DNA of 64,000 nucleotides from CADCUY01 sp964242735 (GCA_964242735.1 CAXTAK010000011.1:1-64000); one strand, 5' to 3'; positions 24,344-35,004 are shown, counted from the stretch's first letter. The notes: generated by a model from the sequence alone, not told the origin. Translations and numbers: made by a program.

Positions 24344-25405
24344 ATGGCCGGCAACTCGCAGCGCCGCGGGGCGACCCGCACCCCCGGGTCGAAGAAGGGC
24401 CCCACCGGCGGTACCGGCGGGAAGAACCGCCGGTCCCTCGAGGGTCGCGGTCCCACCCCCAAGGCCGAGGAGCGCACCAAGCACCCCGCCGCCAAGCGGG
24501 CCGCGGCGGCGGCCCGCTCCGGGCAGGGCGGGGGTGGACGCCCGTCGGCGGGTCGCGCACCGGCGGCGCGGACGTCGCCGGGTCGGGGCCCCGCCAGCCG
24601 CGGCGGTCCGCGCGGCGCCGGCTCGACCGAGGTCGTCGCCGGGCGCAACGCCGTCGTCGAGGCCCTGCGCGCGGGGGTCCCGGCGAGCTCGCTGCACCTC
24701 GCGGACCGTCTGGAGGGCGCGGGCAGCGACGACCGGGTGCGCGAGGTGCTGCGCCTGGTCACCGATCGGGGGCTCCCGGTGCTGGAGACCACCCGCGGTG
24801 ACCTGGACCGCCTCGCCGATGGCGCCGTGCACCAGGGCGTGGTGCTGCGGGTGCCGCCGTACGAGTACACCGACCTGACCGACGTGATCGCCGGCGCGGA
24901 GGACCGCGGCGAGGCGCCGCTGGTCGTCGCCCTGGACTCCGTGACCGACCCCCGCAACCTCGGGGCCGTCGTCCGCTCGGCGGCGGCCTTCGGGGCGCAC
25001 GGGGTGCTGGTGCCCGAGCGGCGCTCCGCGGGCATGACGGCCTCGGCGTGGAAGGTCAGCGCTGGCGCCGCGGCGCGGCTCCCGGTCGCGCGGGAGACGA
25101 ACCTGACCCGGGCGCTGCAGCTGGCGCAGGAGCGGGGGTGCTTCGTGGTCGGGCTCGACGCCGACGCCGACGCCGAGCTGGGGGACGCCCAGGTCGCGCG
25201 CATCGGGGTGGGGCCGCTGGTGCTGGTCGTCGGCTCGGAGGGCAAGGGCCTCTCGCGGCTGGTGCGCGCCACGTGCGACCTGGTGGTCTCGATCCCCATG
25301 GCGGGGCAGGTCGAGTCCCTGAACGCCTCCGTCGCGGCCGGGGTGGCCCTGTACGCCGTCGCGCAGGCCCGGCGCGCCACGCCAGCGGCGGACCGCCTGG
25401 GCTGA
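24344..25405 (+). CDS. rlmB: RlmB/TrmH-type rRNA 2'-O-methyltransferase
   Basis: A 353-residue SPOUT methyltransferase. The first about 90 residues are a basic, Gly/Arg/Lys-rich extension common in actinobacteria. An L30e-like substrate-binding domain follows (VVAGRNAVVEALRAG to VVLRVPPYEY). The catalytic knot then has LDSVTDPRNLGAVVRSAAAFG, LVVGSEGKGLSRL and IPMAGQVESLNASVAAG. It probably methylates 23S rRNA (G2251 in E. coli numbering). The exceptionally strong AGGAGGAC sits 6 bases before the ATG. It follows cysS in the conserved order, but here the two are separated by the decayed PIN locus. Confidence 0.9.
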   Translation: MAGNSQRRGATRTPGSKKGPTGGTGGKNRRSLEGRGPTPKAEERTKHPAAKRAAAAARSGQGGGGRPSAGRAPAARTSPGRGPASRGGPRGAGSTEVVAGRNAVVEALRAGVPASSLHLADRLEGAGSDDRVREVLRLVTDRGLPVLETTRGDLDRLADGAVHQGVVLRVPPYEYTDLTDVIAGAEDRGEAPLVVALDSVTDPRNLGAVVRSAAAFGAHGVLVPERRSAGMTASAWKVSAGAAARLPVARETNLTRALQLAQERGCFVVGLDADADAELGDAQVARIGVGPLVLVVGSEGKGLSRLVRATCDLVVSIPMAGQVESLNASVAAGVALYAVAQARRATPAADRLG

Positions 25406-25446
25406 GGCGCCCCGAGCCCGCTCCCTCGGGGCCGTGCCGCCAGCTC

Positions 25447-25490
25447 GTGTCGGGACCGCGCTCCCCGCAGGCGGAGTGCGGTCGCGACAC
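25447..25490. terminator. Imperfect 18-bp hairpin after rlmB
   Basis: GTGTCGGGACCGCGCTCC (25447-25464) pairs with GGAGTGCGGTCGCGACAC (25473-25490) with two mismatches around an 8-base loop, 41 bases after the rlmB stop. Confidence 0.6.
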
Positions 25491-25767
25491 CGATCAGCAG
25501 TGATACCGGTGAGGGCTTGGTGGCGGTGGGGCCCGGGCGGCGGTGAGGACTTCGCCGCGGCTGAGGGCTCCTCGACGGGCGGCCAGCTGGTCCACGGCCT
25601 GAGCGGGACGCCGAACGGGTGACGGGCGTTGAGCCGCCTGGGTGTCAGCGTGTTGGGATGACTACGGAGCGAGACGGGCTGCTGGGCCACTCAGGCGAGC
25701 GGCCCCCTGCTGGACACAGGAGGCCGCTCTCGATCCCCCGTCAGCGTTCGACCAGCGGAGGGTCACC

Positions 25768-26076
25768 ATGAAGGTACGCGAAGCACCGACACCCGGACGA
25801 GCAGACACGCGAGGTGAGGGCTGGCGACCGCCAGTGGTCGTCCCCGCCGTCCAGGCCGTCGTCCTCGGCGGCGTCGCGGTGGTGACGCTCCTGTGGACCC
25901 GCTCACCCGAGGCGGTGCCGATCGTCGTCGCACCCCTGGTGCTGGCCTTCCACCAGGACCAGCGGTGGAGGCGCCTGGTGCCCGTGGCGGGACGTCGCCG
26001 GCGCGGCCCCGCGCCCAGCACCCCTGGGACGACGACGAGCGAGGATGACGAGGCCCCTCGCCCCCCGAGTCCGTGA
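25768..26076 (+). CDS. Small two-helix membrane protein
   Basis: Unrecognised 102-residue protein with two adjacent hydrophobic segments (about residues 22-42 and 46-62), then FHQDQRWRR and a Ser/Thr/Glu-rich cytoplasmic tail. GGAGGG precedes the ATG by 5-6 bases. It stands alone. The 276 bases before it hold no other feature than the rlmB hairpin, and the 256 bases after it show nothing I can name. Confidence 0.55.
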   Translation: MKVREAPTPGRADTRGEGWRPPVVVPAVQAVVLGGVAVVTLLWTRSPEAVPIVVAPLVLAFHQDQRWRRLVPVAGRRRRGPAPSTPGTTTSEDDEAPRPPSP

Positions 26077-26332
26077 CCGGGCCGTCCACCGGGCGGCGGA
26101 CAGCTCCACCGGCGCGCTCAGCGCCCGGGCGGCTCCCGCGGCGTCACCGGTGGTCACGGCGACGTCGGGCTCGCGGCTGCGCCGCACGCGCAGAGCCTCA
26201 CCGGCTCGGGTGACGCGTGCCGACCACGGCACCGGCGTCGGGCCACAGGCCCGCGGCCACGGTCACCGCCCCCGACGCACCGAGCAGGGCGGGCCCCCGG
26301 GGTGAGCGCCGGACCACGGGAGCGTCCACGGC

Positions 26333-27586
26333 CTACGACCCGACCACCGGCAGCGCCGCGGTGTCGGTGCCCAGCACCGCCGCCTCGTCAGGGCGGAGCG
26401 GCAGCACCTGCTCGACGTAGGAGCCGACCGCCTCGTCCGTCGGTACGTCGCGCCCCAGCTGCTCCGACCGGTACCAGCGGTGCTCGAGCACCTCGTGGAA
26501 GACCTCCGCCGGCTCCAGCTTGGCGCGCAGCTCGCGCGGCACCGCCCGGACCACCGGTTCGAAGACCGTGCTCACCCAGTCGTGGGCCACGATCTCCTCC
26601 GGCTCGCCCTGGCGGTCGCTCGCGGCGATGTACCCGTCGAGGTCGTTGAGCAGGCGCCGGGCCTGGTTCTGCTCGGCGTCCAGCCCCGTCAGGCGCAGCA
26701 GCCGCCGCGAGTGGTGCCCCGCGTCCACGACCTTCGGCTGGATCCGCACGACCGCGCCGCCGACGTCGGTGGTGATCGCCAGCTCCCCGATGTCGAAGCC
26801 GAGGTCGTTCAGCCGCTCGATGCGGGCCTGCACCCGCCACCGCTCACCGCGCTCGAAGGCCTCGGAGTCCGTGAGCTCCGCCCACAGGGAGTGGTAGCGC
26901 CGCACGATGTGCTGCGCCGTCTCGACGGGGTCGACGACCTCGTCGAGCAGGTACCCGCTCTGCAGGTCCATCAGCTCACCGGCGATGTTGGTCATCGCCA
27001 GCTCCAGGTCGTACTCGCGCTGCCCCCGGCTGAGGGTGTTGTGCAGCTCACCGGTCTCGGCGTCGACGAGGTACGCCGCGAACTCCCCGGCGTCGCGGCG
27101 GAACAGGGTGTTCGACAGCGAGACGTCGCCCCAGAAGAAGCCCGTCAGGTGCAGCCGCACCAGGAGCACCGCGAGCGCGTCGACGAGGCGGCGCGCGGTG
27201 TCGGGGCGCAGGGCCTGGCTGAACAGGGCCCGGTACGGCAGGGAGAACTGGAGGTGCTTGGTGACCAGCGCGGGCTCGAGCTCCTCACCGCGGTCGTCGA
27301 GGCGGCCGCCGACCACCGCGAACGGCTCCACGCACGGCACCCCCAGCCGGCGGAGCATGCGCAGCATCGCGTACTCGCGGTTGGCGTAGTGCTCGCGCGT
27401 CTCCTTCACGGCGATGACCGCCGGACCGAGGCGCACGAAGCGCACGACGTGGCGGGAGATGCCGCGCGGCAGCGCCGCGAGGGTGTCCTCCGGCCAGTCC
27501 TCCAGCGCCAGCTGCCACGGCAGGTCGGGCAGGTCGAGCAGCGCCGGATCACTGGTGGCCGCGGTGATCTGCACGCTCCCGGACAC
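26333..27586 (-). CDS. DUF4032 protein with kinase-like fold
   Basis: A 417-residue cytoplasmic protein of the actinobacterial DUF4032 family, distantly kinase-like: VKETREHYANREYAML carries a candidate phosphate-binding lysine, and FFWGDVSLSNTLF resembles the catalytic loop (D, then N five residues later). The second half is the DUF4032 C-terminal domain. It usually sits beside the MsmX/UgpC ATPase gene, as here. GTG 27586 is chosen because GGGAGG lies 8 bases upstream; the longer frame to 27640 would run into a strong hairpin. The substrate is unknown. Confidence 0.78.
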   Translation of the reverse strand: MSGSVQITAATSDPALLDLPDLPWQLALEDWPEDTLAALPRGISRHVVRFVRLGPAVIAVKETREHYANREYAMLRMLRRLGVPCVEPFAVVGGRLDDRGEELEPALVTKHLQFSLPYRALFSQALRPDTARRLVDALAVLLVRLHLTGFFWGDVSLSNTLFRRDAGEFAAYLVDAETGELHNTLSRGQREYDLELAMTNIAGELMDLQSGYLLDEVVDPVETAQHIVRRYHSLWAELTDSEAFERGERWRVQARIERLNDLGFDIGELAITTDVGGAVVRIQPKVVDAGHHSRRLLRLTGLDAEQNQARRLLNDLDGYIAASDRQGEPEEIVAHDWVSTVFEPVVRAVPRELRAKLEPAEVFHEVLEHRWYRSEQLGRDVPTDEAVGSYVEQVLPLRPDEAAVLGTDTAALPVVGS

Positions 27587-27636
27587 CGGCAGATCCTCCC
27601 ACTGCCGGGCCCCGGGCCGCGCGATGACGCCCTGGT

Positions 27637-27697
27637 GCACGGGGGAGCCCCGGTGTCACCCCCGGTCTTCCGAGGCGACACCGGGGCTCCCCCGTGC
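27637..27697. terminator. Perfect 21-bp hairpin between ugpC and DUF4032 genes
   Basis: Arms 27637-27657 and 27677-27697 are exact complements enclosing a 19-base loop (GCACGGGGGAGCCCCGGTGTC on the plus strand). It lies between two same-strand genes, 40 bases past the ugpC stop and 51 before the DUF4032 start, so it may terminate or attenuate read-through. Confidence 0.7.
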
Positions 27698-27737
27698 GCG
27701 GTGGTCCGGCGTGGCGCCGGGCCCGCTCGCGGTGGGC

Positions 27738-28814
<1,077 letters not shown>

Positions 28815-29033
28815 GATCAGGTCCTCTCACCGGCAGGAACGTGCCGGACGATCCGAGTGAGGGGTGGCCGCGAGCCGGTCGGCGCGCAGCGGTCCGGATC
28901 CGCGCGTCCACCTTCGGACGCCGGTGTCCAAGGCGCAGTGTACGCACGGACTGACGCGCCACCACCCCCGGTCGCTCGACCGGGGTCGTCGCCGGGGCCG
29001 CGGGCGGCCCGGGGCGGGTGGACGTCGGACCGC

Positions 29034-29455
29034 CGCACCAGCGGAGCCGCATCCAGGCGGTGGTGTCCTGCGGCAGGACCGGTGCGCCGTCCCGCTCCTC
29101 CAGCGCCCCGCTGGTCAGCACCACGCGCCCGTCGGGGGACAGCACCACGGGCGCCGCCCCCGGGTCCGCCAGCACGAGCACGCCGTCGCCCGCGGTGGTC
29201 GTCACCCGCGCCGCCACGACGTCCTCGCCTCACCCCCCCGGCCGCTCCAGCCCCCCGCCCAGACCCAGGTCGCGTCGCAGGCGCGGTGCAGCGCGGTGCA
29301 GCGCGGTGCAGCTCGTGCACCCCCTCCTGGTCCGACATCGGGGCGCTGCTCGTCGGGGCCGCCTCGCCGCCGGCGTCGAGCAGGTGCAGGTACCACTGCC
29401 CGGGCTCGCCGTCGGCCTCGACGACCCGGGTCCGCGCCTCCCCGCCGAAGACGCT
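29034..29455 (-). pseudogene. Remnant of a GH13 alpha-glucosidase
   Basis: Two pieces of one enzyme survive in different frames. At 29455-29375 the minus strand reads SVFGGEARTRVVEADG then PGQWYLHLLDA, matching the middle of oligo-1,6-/alpha-glucosidases (family form SVFGGxAWTR...PGQWYLHLF). At about 29217-29034 it reads VLSPDGRVVLTSGALE and LPQDTTAWMRL, the beta-sandwich end of the same family. The several hundred residues between them and the N-terminal barrel are gone. The piece lies just upstream of ugpC, so it was probably part of a maltose/alpha-glucoside operon. Confidence 0.5.
29281..29310. repeat. Three tandem 10-bp repeats
   Basis: GCGCGGTGCA is repeated exactly three times within the alpha-glucosidase remnant, a sign of slippage in non-selected DNA. 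Confidence 0.8.
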
Positions 29456-29459
29456 GCGC

Positions 29460-29726
29460 CGCGGTGGGCTGCGCTGGGCGCACGTCGGCGAGGACTCCAT
29501 GACGTTCCCGCGCGAGCACCGCGACGAGGCGGTGCTGGTGCACGTCGCGCGCGCCGACCACCCGGCGGTCCGCCTGCCGCTGGCCCGGCTGGGGCTGTCG
29601 TCCGCCGGGGAGCTGCTCACCCTCGCGGGGTGCGACGTCGTGACGGCCGGTGGTGCGGCCGCCGGCGGCGTGGTGGAGCTGCCGGCGTGCGGCCCGGAGG
29701 CGCACGCGCACCTGCTGCCGCCCGGT
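29460..29726 (+). pseudogene. C-terminal fragment of a second GH13 enzyme
   Basis: The plus-strand frame from 29460 reads LRWAHVGEDSMTFPREHRD, then AVLVHVARADHPAVRLPLA and VVELPACGPEAHAHLL. This is the beta-sandwich end of a bacterial GH13 glycosidase; the catalytic barrel is absent and the frame runs on without its stop. It starts within about 5-10 bases of the end of the minus-strand alpha-glucosidase piece, so the two remnants meet head to head at a rearrangement junction. Assignment rests on pattern memory and is moderate. Confidence 0.4.
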
Positions 29727-30089
29727 CGACGGGGGTGTGGCGGTCGGGTGGGGGTGGTGCGGTCGACGTCGACGGGCGGCACGCGCGGTCGGACCCCGGG
29801 GACAGGTCGAGGTGTCCTGCGCGACCCTCCGTCCGACACGGGGTCGACCACGAGAGCTGTGGATGACCGACCGGCGTCCACAGGGGAGGTCCCTGATCCT
29901 CCGTGTGGCGGAGGGTCGTGCGGAACAGGTGCGCCACTGCCGCGTCCTCACCCTGCGTGCTCACTCCTGGTGGTGCTCACCTCCTGGCGGCGGGCACCCG
30001 CCGGCGCTGGCGGAACGCTCCTGACGCTGGGCGCGTCCTCGAAGGTGTGCATTACGTTGCTCTGCGTCACTCGACGATGAGGAGATGTC

Positions 30090-32597
30090 ATGACCGGTGC
30101 CCCTTCCCCCCGCAGGCCCGCAGCCGTGCTCGTGCTGGTCGTGGCCCTGTCCTGCGCCCCGCTGGCCGGCGCCGCCGGGGCCGCGGCAGCACCACCGGCA
30201 GCTCCTGCAGGGGCCGGCGCGCCCGGCGCGGGGTCCCGGGGTGTCCCCGCCGCCTCCTCGCTGCGGGAGGAGCTGACCCGGGAGCGCTTCTACTTCGTCA
30301 TGGCCGACCGCTTCGAGAACGGCTCCACCGCCAACGACGACGGCGGGTACGGCCCCGACCGCCTCGCCAGCGGGCTCGACCCGACGGCGAAGGGCTTCTA
30401 CCACGGCGGTGACCTGCGCGGTGTCATCGACCGCCTCGACTACATCAAGGGCATGGGCACGACCGCCATCTGGCTGACCCCGTCCTTCAAGAACCGGCCG
30501 GTGCAGGGCACCGGGGACGCGACCTCCGCCGGCTACCACGGCTACTGGATCACCGACTTCACGCAGATCGACCCGCACCTGGGCACGAATGCCGATCTCG
30601 AGGAGCTGGTCGACGCCGCCCACGCCCGCGGGATGAAGGTCTTCTTCGACATCATCACCAACCACACCGCCGATGTGATCTCCTACGCCGAGGGCGCATA
30701 CGGCTACGTGCCGAAGGCGCTCGAGCCGTACCGCACCGCCGCGGGCGAGCCCTTCGACGACGAGGACTTCGCCGGCACCGAGACCTTCCCCGCCCTGGAC
30801 CCCAGCACCTCCTCCCCCTACACCCCCGTGCTCCCGCAGCCGGGCGACGCCACCGCGAAGGTGCCGGCGTGGCTGAACGACCCGACGCTCTACCACAACC
30901 GCGGGAACGCCCTGTTCAACGGCGGCGAGTCGGACCTGTACGGGGACTTCTCCGGCCTCGACGACCTGTTCACCGAGCACCCGCGGGTCGTCGACGGGAT
31001 GACGGAGATCTACCAGGCCTGGGTCGACTCCGGCATCGACGGCTTCCGCGTCGACACCGTCAAGCACGTGAACACCGAGTTCTGGCAGGACTTCGCCCCG
31101 GCCATCGACGCCCGCGCCGCGGCGGGCGGGAACGAGGACTTCTTCGCCTTCGGCGAGGTCTACGACGCCGACCCGGCGGACCTCTCCCGCTACACCACCG
31201 AGGCCCAGCTGCAGGCCGTCCTCGACTTCGGGTTCCAGGACCGGGCCCGGGCCTTCGGCAGCGGCGGTCCGGCTGCGGACCTGCAGGAGCTCTTCGCCCT
31301 CGACGACCTGTACACCGACGCCGACAGCAACGCGTACTCCCTGCCCACGTTCCTCGGCAACCACGACATGGGCCGCATCGGGCACTTCCTCGCCCAGGAC
31401 GGCGCCAGCGGCGACGAGCTGCTCGCCCGCGACCGGATGCTGCACTCCCTGATGTACCTCGTCCGCGGCCAACCGGTCGTCTACTACGGCGACGAGCAGG
31501 GCTTCGTGGGCGACGGCGGCGACCAGGACGCGCGCCAGGACATGTTCGCCTCGGAGGTCGCGACGTACAACGACGACGACCTCATCGGCACCGATGCCAC
31601 CACCGCCGCGTCCAGCTTCGACCCCCAGCACCCGCTGTACCGCTGGGTCTCGGAGCTGGCGGCCCTGCGCGAGCGGTACCCGGCGCTGGCCGACGGGGCG
31701 CAGCTCCCGCGGTACGCCAGCGAGGGCCCGGGCGTCTTCGCCGTCAGCCGCATCTCCGACGCCGAGGACGTCGAGCACCTGGTGGCGGTGAACAACGCGG
31801 AGGTCGCGCAGACGGTCACCTTCGAGACCGCGAGCGAGCGCACCACCTTCCGGGGCGTGTGGCCGGCGGGCACCGAGAAGGCTCGCTCGAGCGCGACCGG
31901 GGCGGTGACGGTGACCGTGCCGCCCCTGTCGGCCGTGGTGTGGCGGGCCGACCGGCCGCTGGCGAACACCCGCAGGGCGAGCGCCCCGGTGTTCACCGGC
32001 CCCGTCGCGGCCGGCGTCGTGGCCGGTCGCGCGGAGGTGGGGGTCACCGTGCCCGGGGACGGGTTGAACCAGGTCACCTTCGCCCACCGCCCGGCCGGCG
32101 CGGCGGGATCAGCGGGGTGGACCGTGCTGGGCACCGACGACAACGCGCCGTACCGGGTGTTCCACGACGTCGGCGCCGTCGCGGAGGGCACGGAGCTGGA
32201 GTACCGGGCGGTCGTCAGGGACCACGCGGGCAAGGTCGCTGCGGCGTCCGCTGCGGCGGTGGTCGGCCCGCCGCCCGCTCCGGTCGTCCCGCCCGTCGCG
32301 CAGCCGTCGTCGGTGACGGTGGCGGGTGACCTGAACAGCGAGATGGGCTGCGCGTCGGACTGGGCGCCGGCGTGCGAGCAGGGGCGGATGACCCTCGACG
32401 CGGCGACGGGGCTGTGGCAGCTGACCGCGGACCTGCCCGCCGGCGCCTGGGAGTACAAGATCGCCATCGACGGGTCGTGGGACGTCGACCACGGAGCCGG
32501 TGGGGCGCCTGGTGGGGCGAACATCGCGCTGACCACCGCCGGCGGCCCCGTCACCTTCACCTACGACCACACCACCCACTTGGTCACCACCGGCTGA
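30090..32597 (+). CDS. Secreted alpha-amylase (GH13) with X25 starch domain
   Basis: An 835-residue exported enzyme: signal peptide (residues 1-35, ending AxA), catalytic TIM barrel, a beta-sandwich C domain, a fibronectin-like region (about 620-730) and a C-terminal pullulanase-type X25 domain (SVTVAGDLNSEMGCASDW to the end). Catalytic residues are the nucleophile in GFRVDTVKHVN, the acid in FAFGEVYD and the transition-state Asp in FLGNHDMGR. It should hydrolyse starch-like glucans outside the cell. GAGGAGA lies 5-6 bases before the ATG. In other actinobacteria such an amylase-X25 unit is fused to a pullulanase; here it stands alone. Confidence 0.9.
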   Translation: MTGAPSPRRPAAVLVLVVALSCAPLAGAAGAAAAPPAAPAGAGAPGAGSRGVPAASSLREELTRERFYFVMADRFENGSTANDDGGYGPDRLASGLDPTAKGFYHGGDLRGVIDRLDYIKGMGTTAIWLTPSFKNRPVQGTGDATSAGYHGYWITDFTQIDPHLGTNADLEELVDAAHARGMKVFFDIITNHTADVISYAEGAYGYVPKALEPYRTAAGEPFDDEDFAGTETFPALDPSTSSPYTPVLPQPGDATAKVPAWLNDPTLYHNRGNALFNGGESDLYGDFSGLDDLFTEHPRVVDGMTEIYQAWVDSGIDGFRVDTVKHVNTEFWQDFAPAIDARAAAGGNEDFFAFGEVYDADPADLSRYTTEAQLQAVLDFGFQDRARAFGSGGPAADLQELFALDDLYTDADSNAYSLPTFLGNHDMGRIGHFLAQDGASGDELLARDRMLHSLMYLVRGQPVVYYGDEQGFVGDGGDQDARQDMFASEVATYNDDDLIGTDATTAASSFDPQHPLYRWVSELAALRERYPALADGAQLPRYASEGPGVFAVSRISDAEDVEHLVAVNNAEVAQTVTFETASERTTFRGVWPAGTEKARSSATGAVTVTVPPLSAVVWRADRPLANTRRASAPVFTGPVAAGVVAGRAEVGVTVPGDGLNQVTFAHRPAGAAGSAGWTVLGTDDNAPYRVFHDVGAVAEGTELEYRAVVRDHAGKVAAASAAAVVGPPPAPVVPPVAQPSSVTVAGDLNSEMGCASDWAPACEQGRMTLDAATGLWQLTADLPAGAWEYKIAIDGSWDVDHGAGGAPGGANIALTTAGGPVTFTYDHTTHLVTTG

Positions 32598-32632
32598 CCG
32601 ACCGGTGAGCACCCCCGGGGAGGGGGCCGCGC

Positions 32633-33400
32633 TCAGCGGCTCCGGCGCAGGTCGGCCAGGGCGCCGAGGACCACCGCGAACGCCTCCGGGTCCGCCACGC
32701 GGTGCTCCGCGGCGCTCTCGCCGGGTCCCACCTTCACCCCGACGTCGTGCCCGCGCCGCAGGGTGCGCAGCGCGGTCTCGTCGGTGACGTCGTCGCCGGC
32801 GAACAGCACCGCGTCGACGTCCAGGCGCCGTCGCAACCCGGCGACCGCCTCGCCCTTGGAGACCTCCACGACCGCCAGCTCCACGAGCGCCTTCCCGGTC
32901 ATCGCGTGCACCCCGGGCCGTGCGGCCGGCCCGGCCAGCACCGCGCGCGCGGCCCGCTCGGCCACGTCGGGCGCCGCGCGCCGGGTGTGCAGCACCACGC
33001 CCGCCGGCTTGAGCTCCGCCGCCGTGCCCGGGTGCGCGGCGACGACCGCCTCCACGTCGGCGACCGCCGTCGCCAGCAGCGCCAGCGCCGCGTCGTCTAG
33101 CTCGACGTCGGTGCCCTCCACCTCGGCGCCGTGGCTGGCGACGAGCACCACGCCGGCCGGGGGCTGCGCGGCGGCGCGCAGCGAGGCGAGGGAGCGCCCG
33201 CTGACCAGCGCCACGTGCACGCCCGGTGCGCCCGCCAGGGCGGCCACCGCCGCCGCCGACCCCGGCAGTGCCCGTGCGGCGGCGGCGTCGTCGACGATCG
33301 GGGCGAGGACCCCGTCGAAGTCCAGGGCGACGAGCACCCCGGGCAGCGCCGCGAGGGCCCGCAGCGCGGCGCCCAGTGCCGGGTCGAGCGCGCCGCTCAC
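32633..33400 (-). CDS. otsB: Trehalose-6-phosphate phosphatase
   Basis: A 255-residue HAD phosphatase releasing trehalose from trehalose 6-phosphate. Motif I is ALDFDGVLAP, motif II VSGRS, the lysine region VSKGEAVAGL, and motif IV FAGDDVTDETAL. Its GTG overlaps the otsA stop (GTGA), so the two are translated together. The product is an osmolyte and desiccation protectant, in keeping with the stress genes nearby. Confidence 0.93.
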   Translation of the reverse strand: MSGALDPALGAALRALAALPGVLVALDFDGVLAPIVDDAAAARALPGSAAAVAALAGAPGVHVALVSGRSLASLRAAAQPPAGVVLVASHGAEVEGTDVELDDAALALLATAVADVEAVVAAHPGTAAELKPAGVVLHTRRAAPDVAERAARAVLAGPAARPGVHAMTGKALVELAVVEVSKGEAVAGLRRRLDVDAVLFAGDDVTDETALRTLRRGHDVGVKVGPGESAAEHRVADPEAFAVVLGALADLRRSR

Positions 33401-34863
33401 GCGGCGCCGCCGGACGCGGACGCCGCCGTCGCACCGCTGCGCTGGTGGCCCAGCGCGCTGAGGAACTCCGAGGCCCAGCGGGTCACGTCGTGCTCCAGCA
33501 CCCGGCGGCGCAGCGCCCGCATGCGCCGGGTCTGCTCCCGGGGAGGCATCGTCAGGGCCCGCATGATCGAGTCCTTGAGGGCGTTGATGTCGTGGGGGTT
33601 GACCAGCAGCGCCTGGGTCAGCTCGTCGGCGGCTCCGGTGAACTCGCTCAGCACGAGCACTCCGAGCTCGTCGTGGCGCGAAGCGATGTACTCCTTCGCC
33701 ACGAGGTTCATGCCGTCGCGCAGGGCGGTGACGAGCATGACGTCGGCCGCACGGTACAGCGCCGCCATCTCCGTGCGGGGCTGGCTGTGGTGCAGGTAGT
33801 GGATGGCGGGACGCCCGATGGTGCCGTGGTCGCCGTTGATGCGACCGACGGTGAGCTCGATCTCGTCGCGCAGGGCCATGTAGCTCGCGACCCGCTCGCG
33901 ACTCGGCGTGGCGACCTGCACCAGCACGGTGTCATCGGGGTCGATGGCGCCGTCGGCGATCAGCTCCCCGTAGGCCTTCAGCCGGTGCGTGATGCCCTTG
34001 GTGTAGTCGAGGCGGTCCACGCCCAGGAGCAGCTTGCGCGGCGCCCCCAGGTCGAAGCGCACCTCGGCGACGCGAGCGCCGGTGGCCTCGGTGCGGGCGA
34101 GCGCGTCGACGCTGCCCGAGTCGATGGAGATGGGGAACGCGGTGGCCCGCACGGTCCGGCGGACCCCGCCGACCTCCACCACCACCTCCTGGCGCCGGGT
34201 CGTCAGCCCCTTCGCCCGCCGGCAGGCCCGGAGGAAGTTGTTCGCGTCCGACATGCGCTGGAAGCCGACGAGGTCGGCGCCGAGCAGCCCGTCGAGCACC
34301 TGGGAGCGCCACGGCAGCTGGGCGAAGATCTCGTACGGGGGGAAGGGGATGTGGTTGAAGAAGCCGATGCGCAGGTCGGGGCGGCGCTCGCGCAGCATCG
34401 AGGGCACCAGCTGCAGCTGGTAGTCCTGCACCCACACCGTGGCGCCGGAGGACGCCTGCGCCGCGGCGGCGTCGGCGAACCGCGCGTTGACGGTCGTGTA
34501 CGCGTCCCACCACTCCCGGTGGAACCTCGGCGGGGCGATGACGTCGTGGTAGAGGGGCCACAGGGTGCCGTTGGAGAACCCCTCGTAGTACTCCTCGACC
34601 TCGGCGGCGCTCAGCGGCACCGGCACCAGGCGCATGCCGGCCTCGTCGAAGGGGTCCGGCGTCGTCGCTGCGCCGCCGCCGGCACCCTCGTCGGTGTCGC
34701 CCGACCACCCCACCCACGCGCCGTCGGCGCTGCGCATCACCGGTTCCATGGCGGTGACGAGCCCCCCGGGCGAGGTGCGCCAGGACGCCGTGCCGTCGGG
34801 ACTGACCACCCGGTCGACGGGCAGCCGGTTGGCGACGACGACGAAGTCGTACTCCCCTGCCAC
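33397..34863 (-). CDS. otsA: Trehalose-6-phosphate synthase
   Basis: A 488-residue GT20 enzyme joining UDP- or GDP-glucose to glucose 6-phosphate. Hallmarks are VVVANRLPVDR at the start, VQDYQLQLVP, FFNHIPFPPYE, LGVDRLDYTKGI and ALRDGMNLVAKEY. GTG 34863 is chosen because it begins at the first conserved strand and has GAGGGGGT 5 bases upstream; a minus-strand TAGCCT at 34911-34916 is a likely -10 box about 48 bases before it. It is divergent from the kinase gene. Confidence 0.93.
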   Translation of the reverse strand: MAGEYDFVVVANRLPVDRVVSPDGTASWRTSPGGLVTAMEPVMRSADGAWVGWSGDTDEGAGGGAATTPDPFDEAGMRLVPVPLSAAEVEEYYEGFSNGTLWPLYHDVIAPPRFHREWWDAYTTVNARFADAAAAQASSGATVWVQDYQLQLVPSMLRERRPDLRIGFFNHIPFPPYEIFAQLPWRSQVLDGLLGADLVGFQRMSDANNFLRACRRAKGLTTRRQEVVVEVGGVRRTVRATAFPISIDSGSVDALARTEATGARVAEVRFDLGAPRKLLLGVDRLDYTKGITHRLKAYGELIADGAIDPDDTVLVQVATPSRERVASYMALRDEIELTVGRINGDHGTIGRPAIHYLHHSQPRTEMAALYRAADVMLVTALRDGMNLVAKEYIASRHDELGVLVLSEFTGAADELTQALLVNPHDINALKDSIMRALTMPPREQTRRMRALRRRVLEHDVTRWASEFLSALGHQRSGATAASASGGAA

Positions 34864-34968
34864 CGGACCCCCTCGCGCGGCGCTCGCGGGCGCGGGCGCT
34901 GACGGGACCAGGCTACGCAGCGCGGCGCGCACTGCACCGCGGGCCGCCAGCGTGCTTCGATGGGGTGC

Positions 34969-35004
34969 ATGGATGCCGCCGCTCGCGCGGGCCGACGGCG
35001 ATGA
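34969..35004 (+). CDS. Possible 11-codon upstream ORF of the kinase
   Basis: ATG GAT GCC ... CGA TGA encodes MDAAARAGRRR, and its TGA overlaps the kinase ATG (ATGA). A TTCGAT sequence ends 7 bases before its ATG, resembling the local leaderless boxes except at the second base. The kinase start has no good ribosome-binding site, so coupling is conceivable. Confidence 0.3.
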   Translation: MDAAARAGRRR

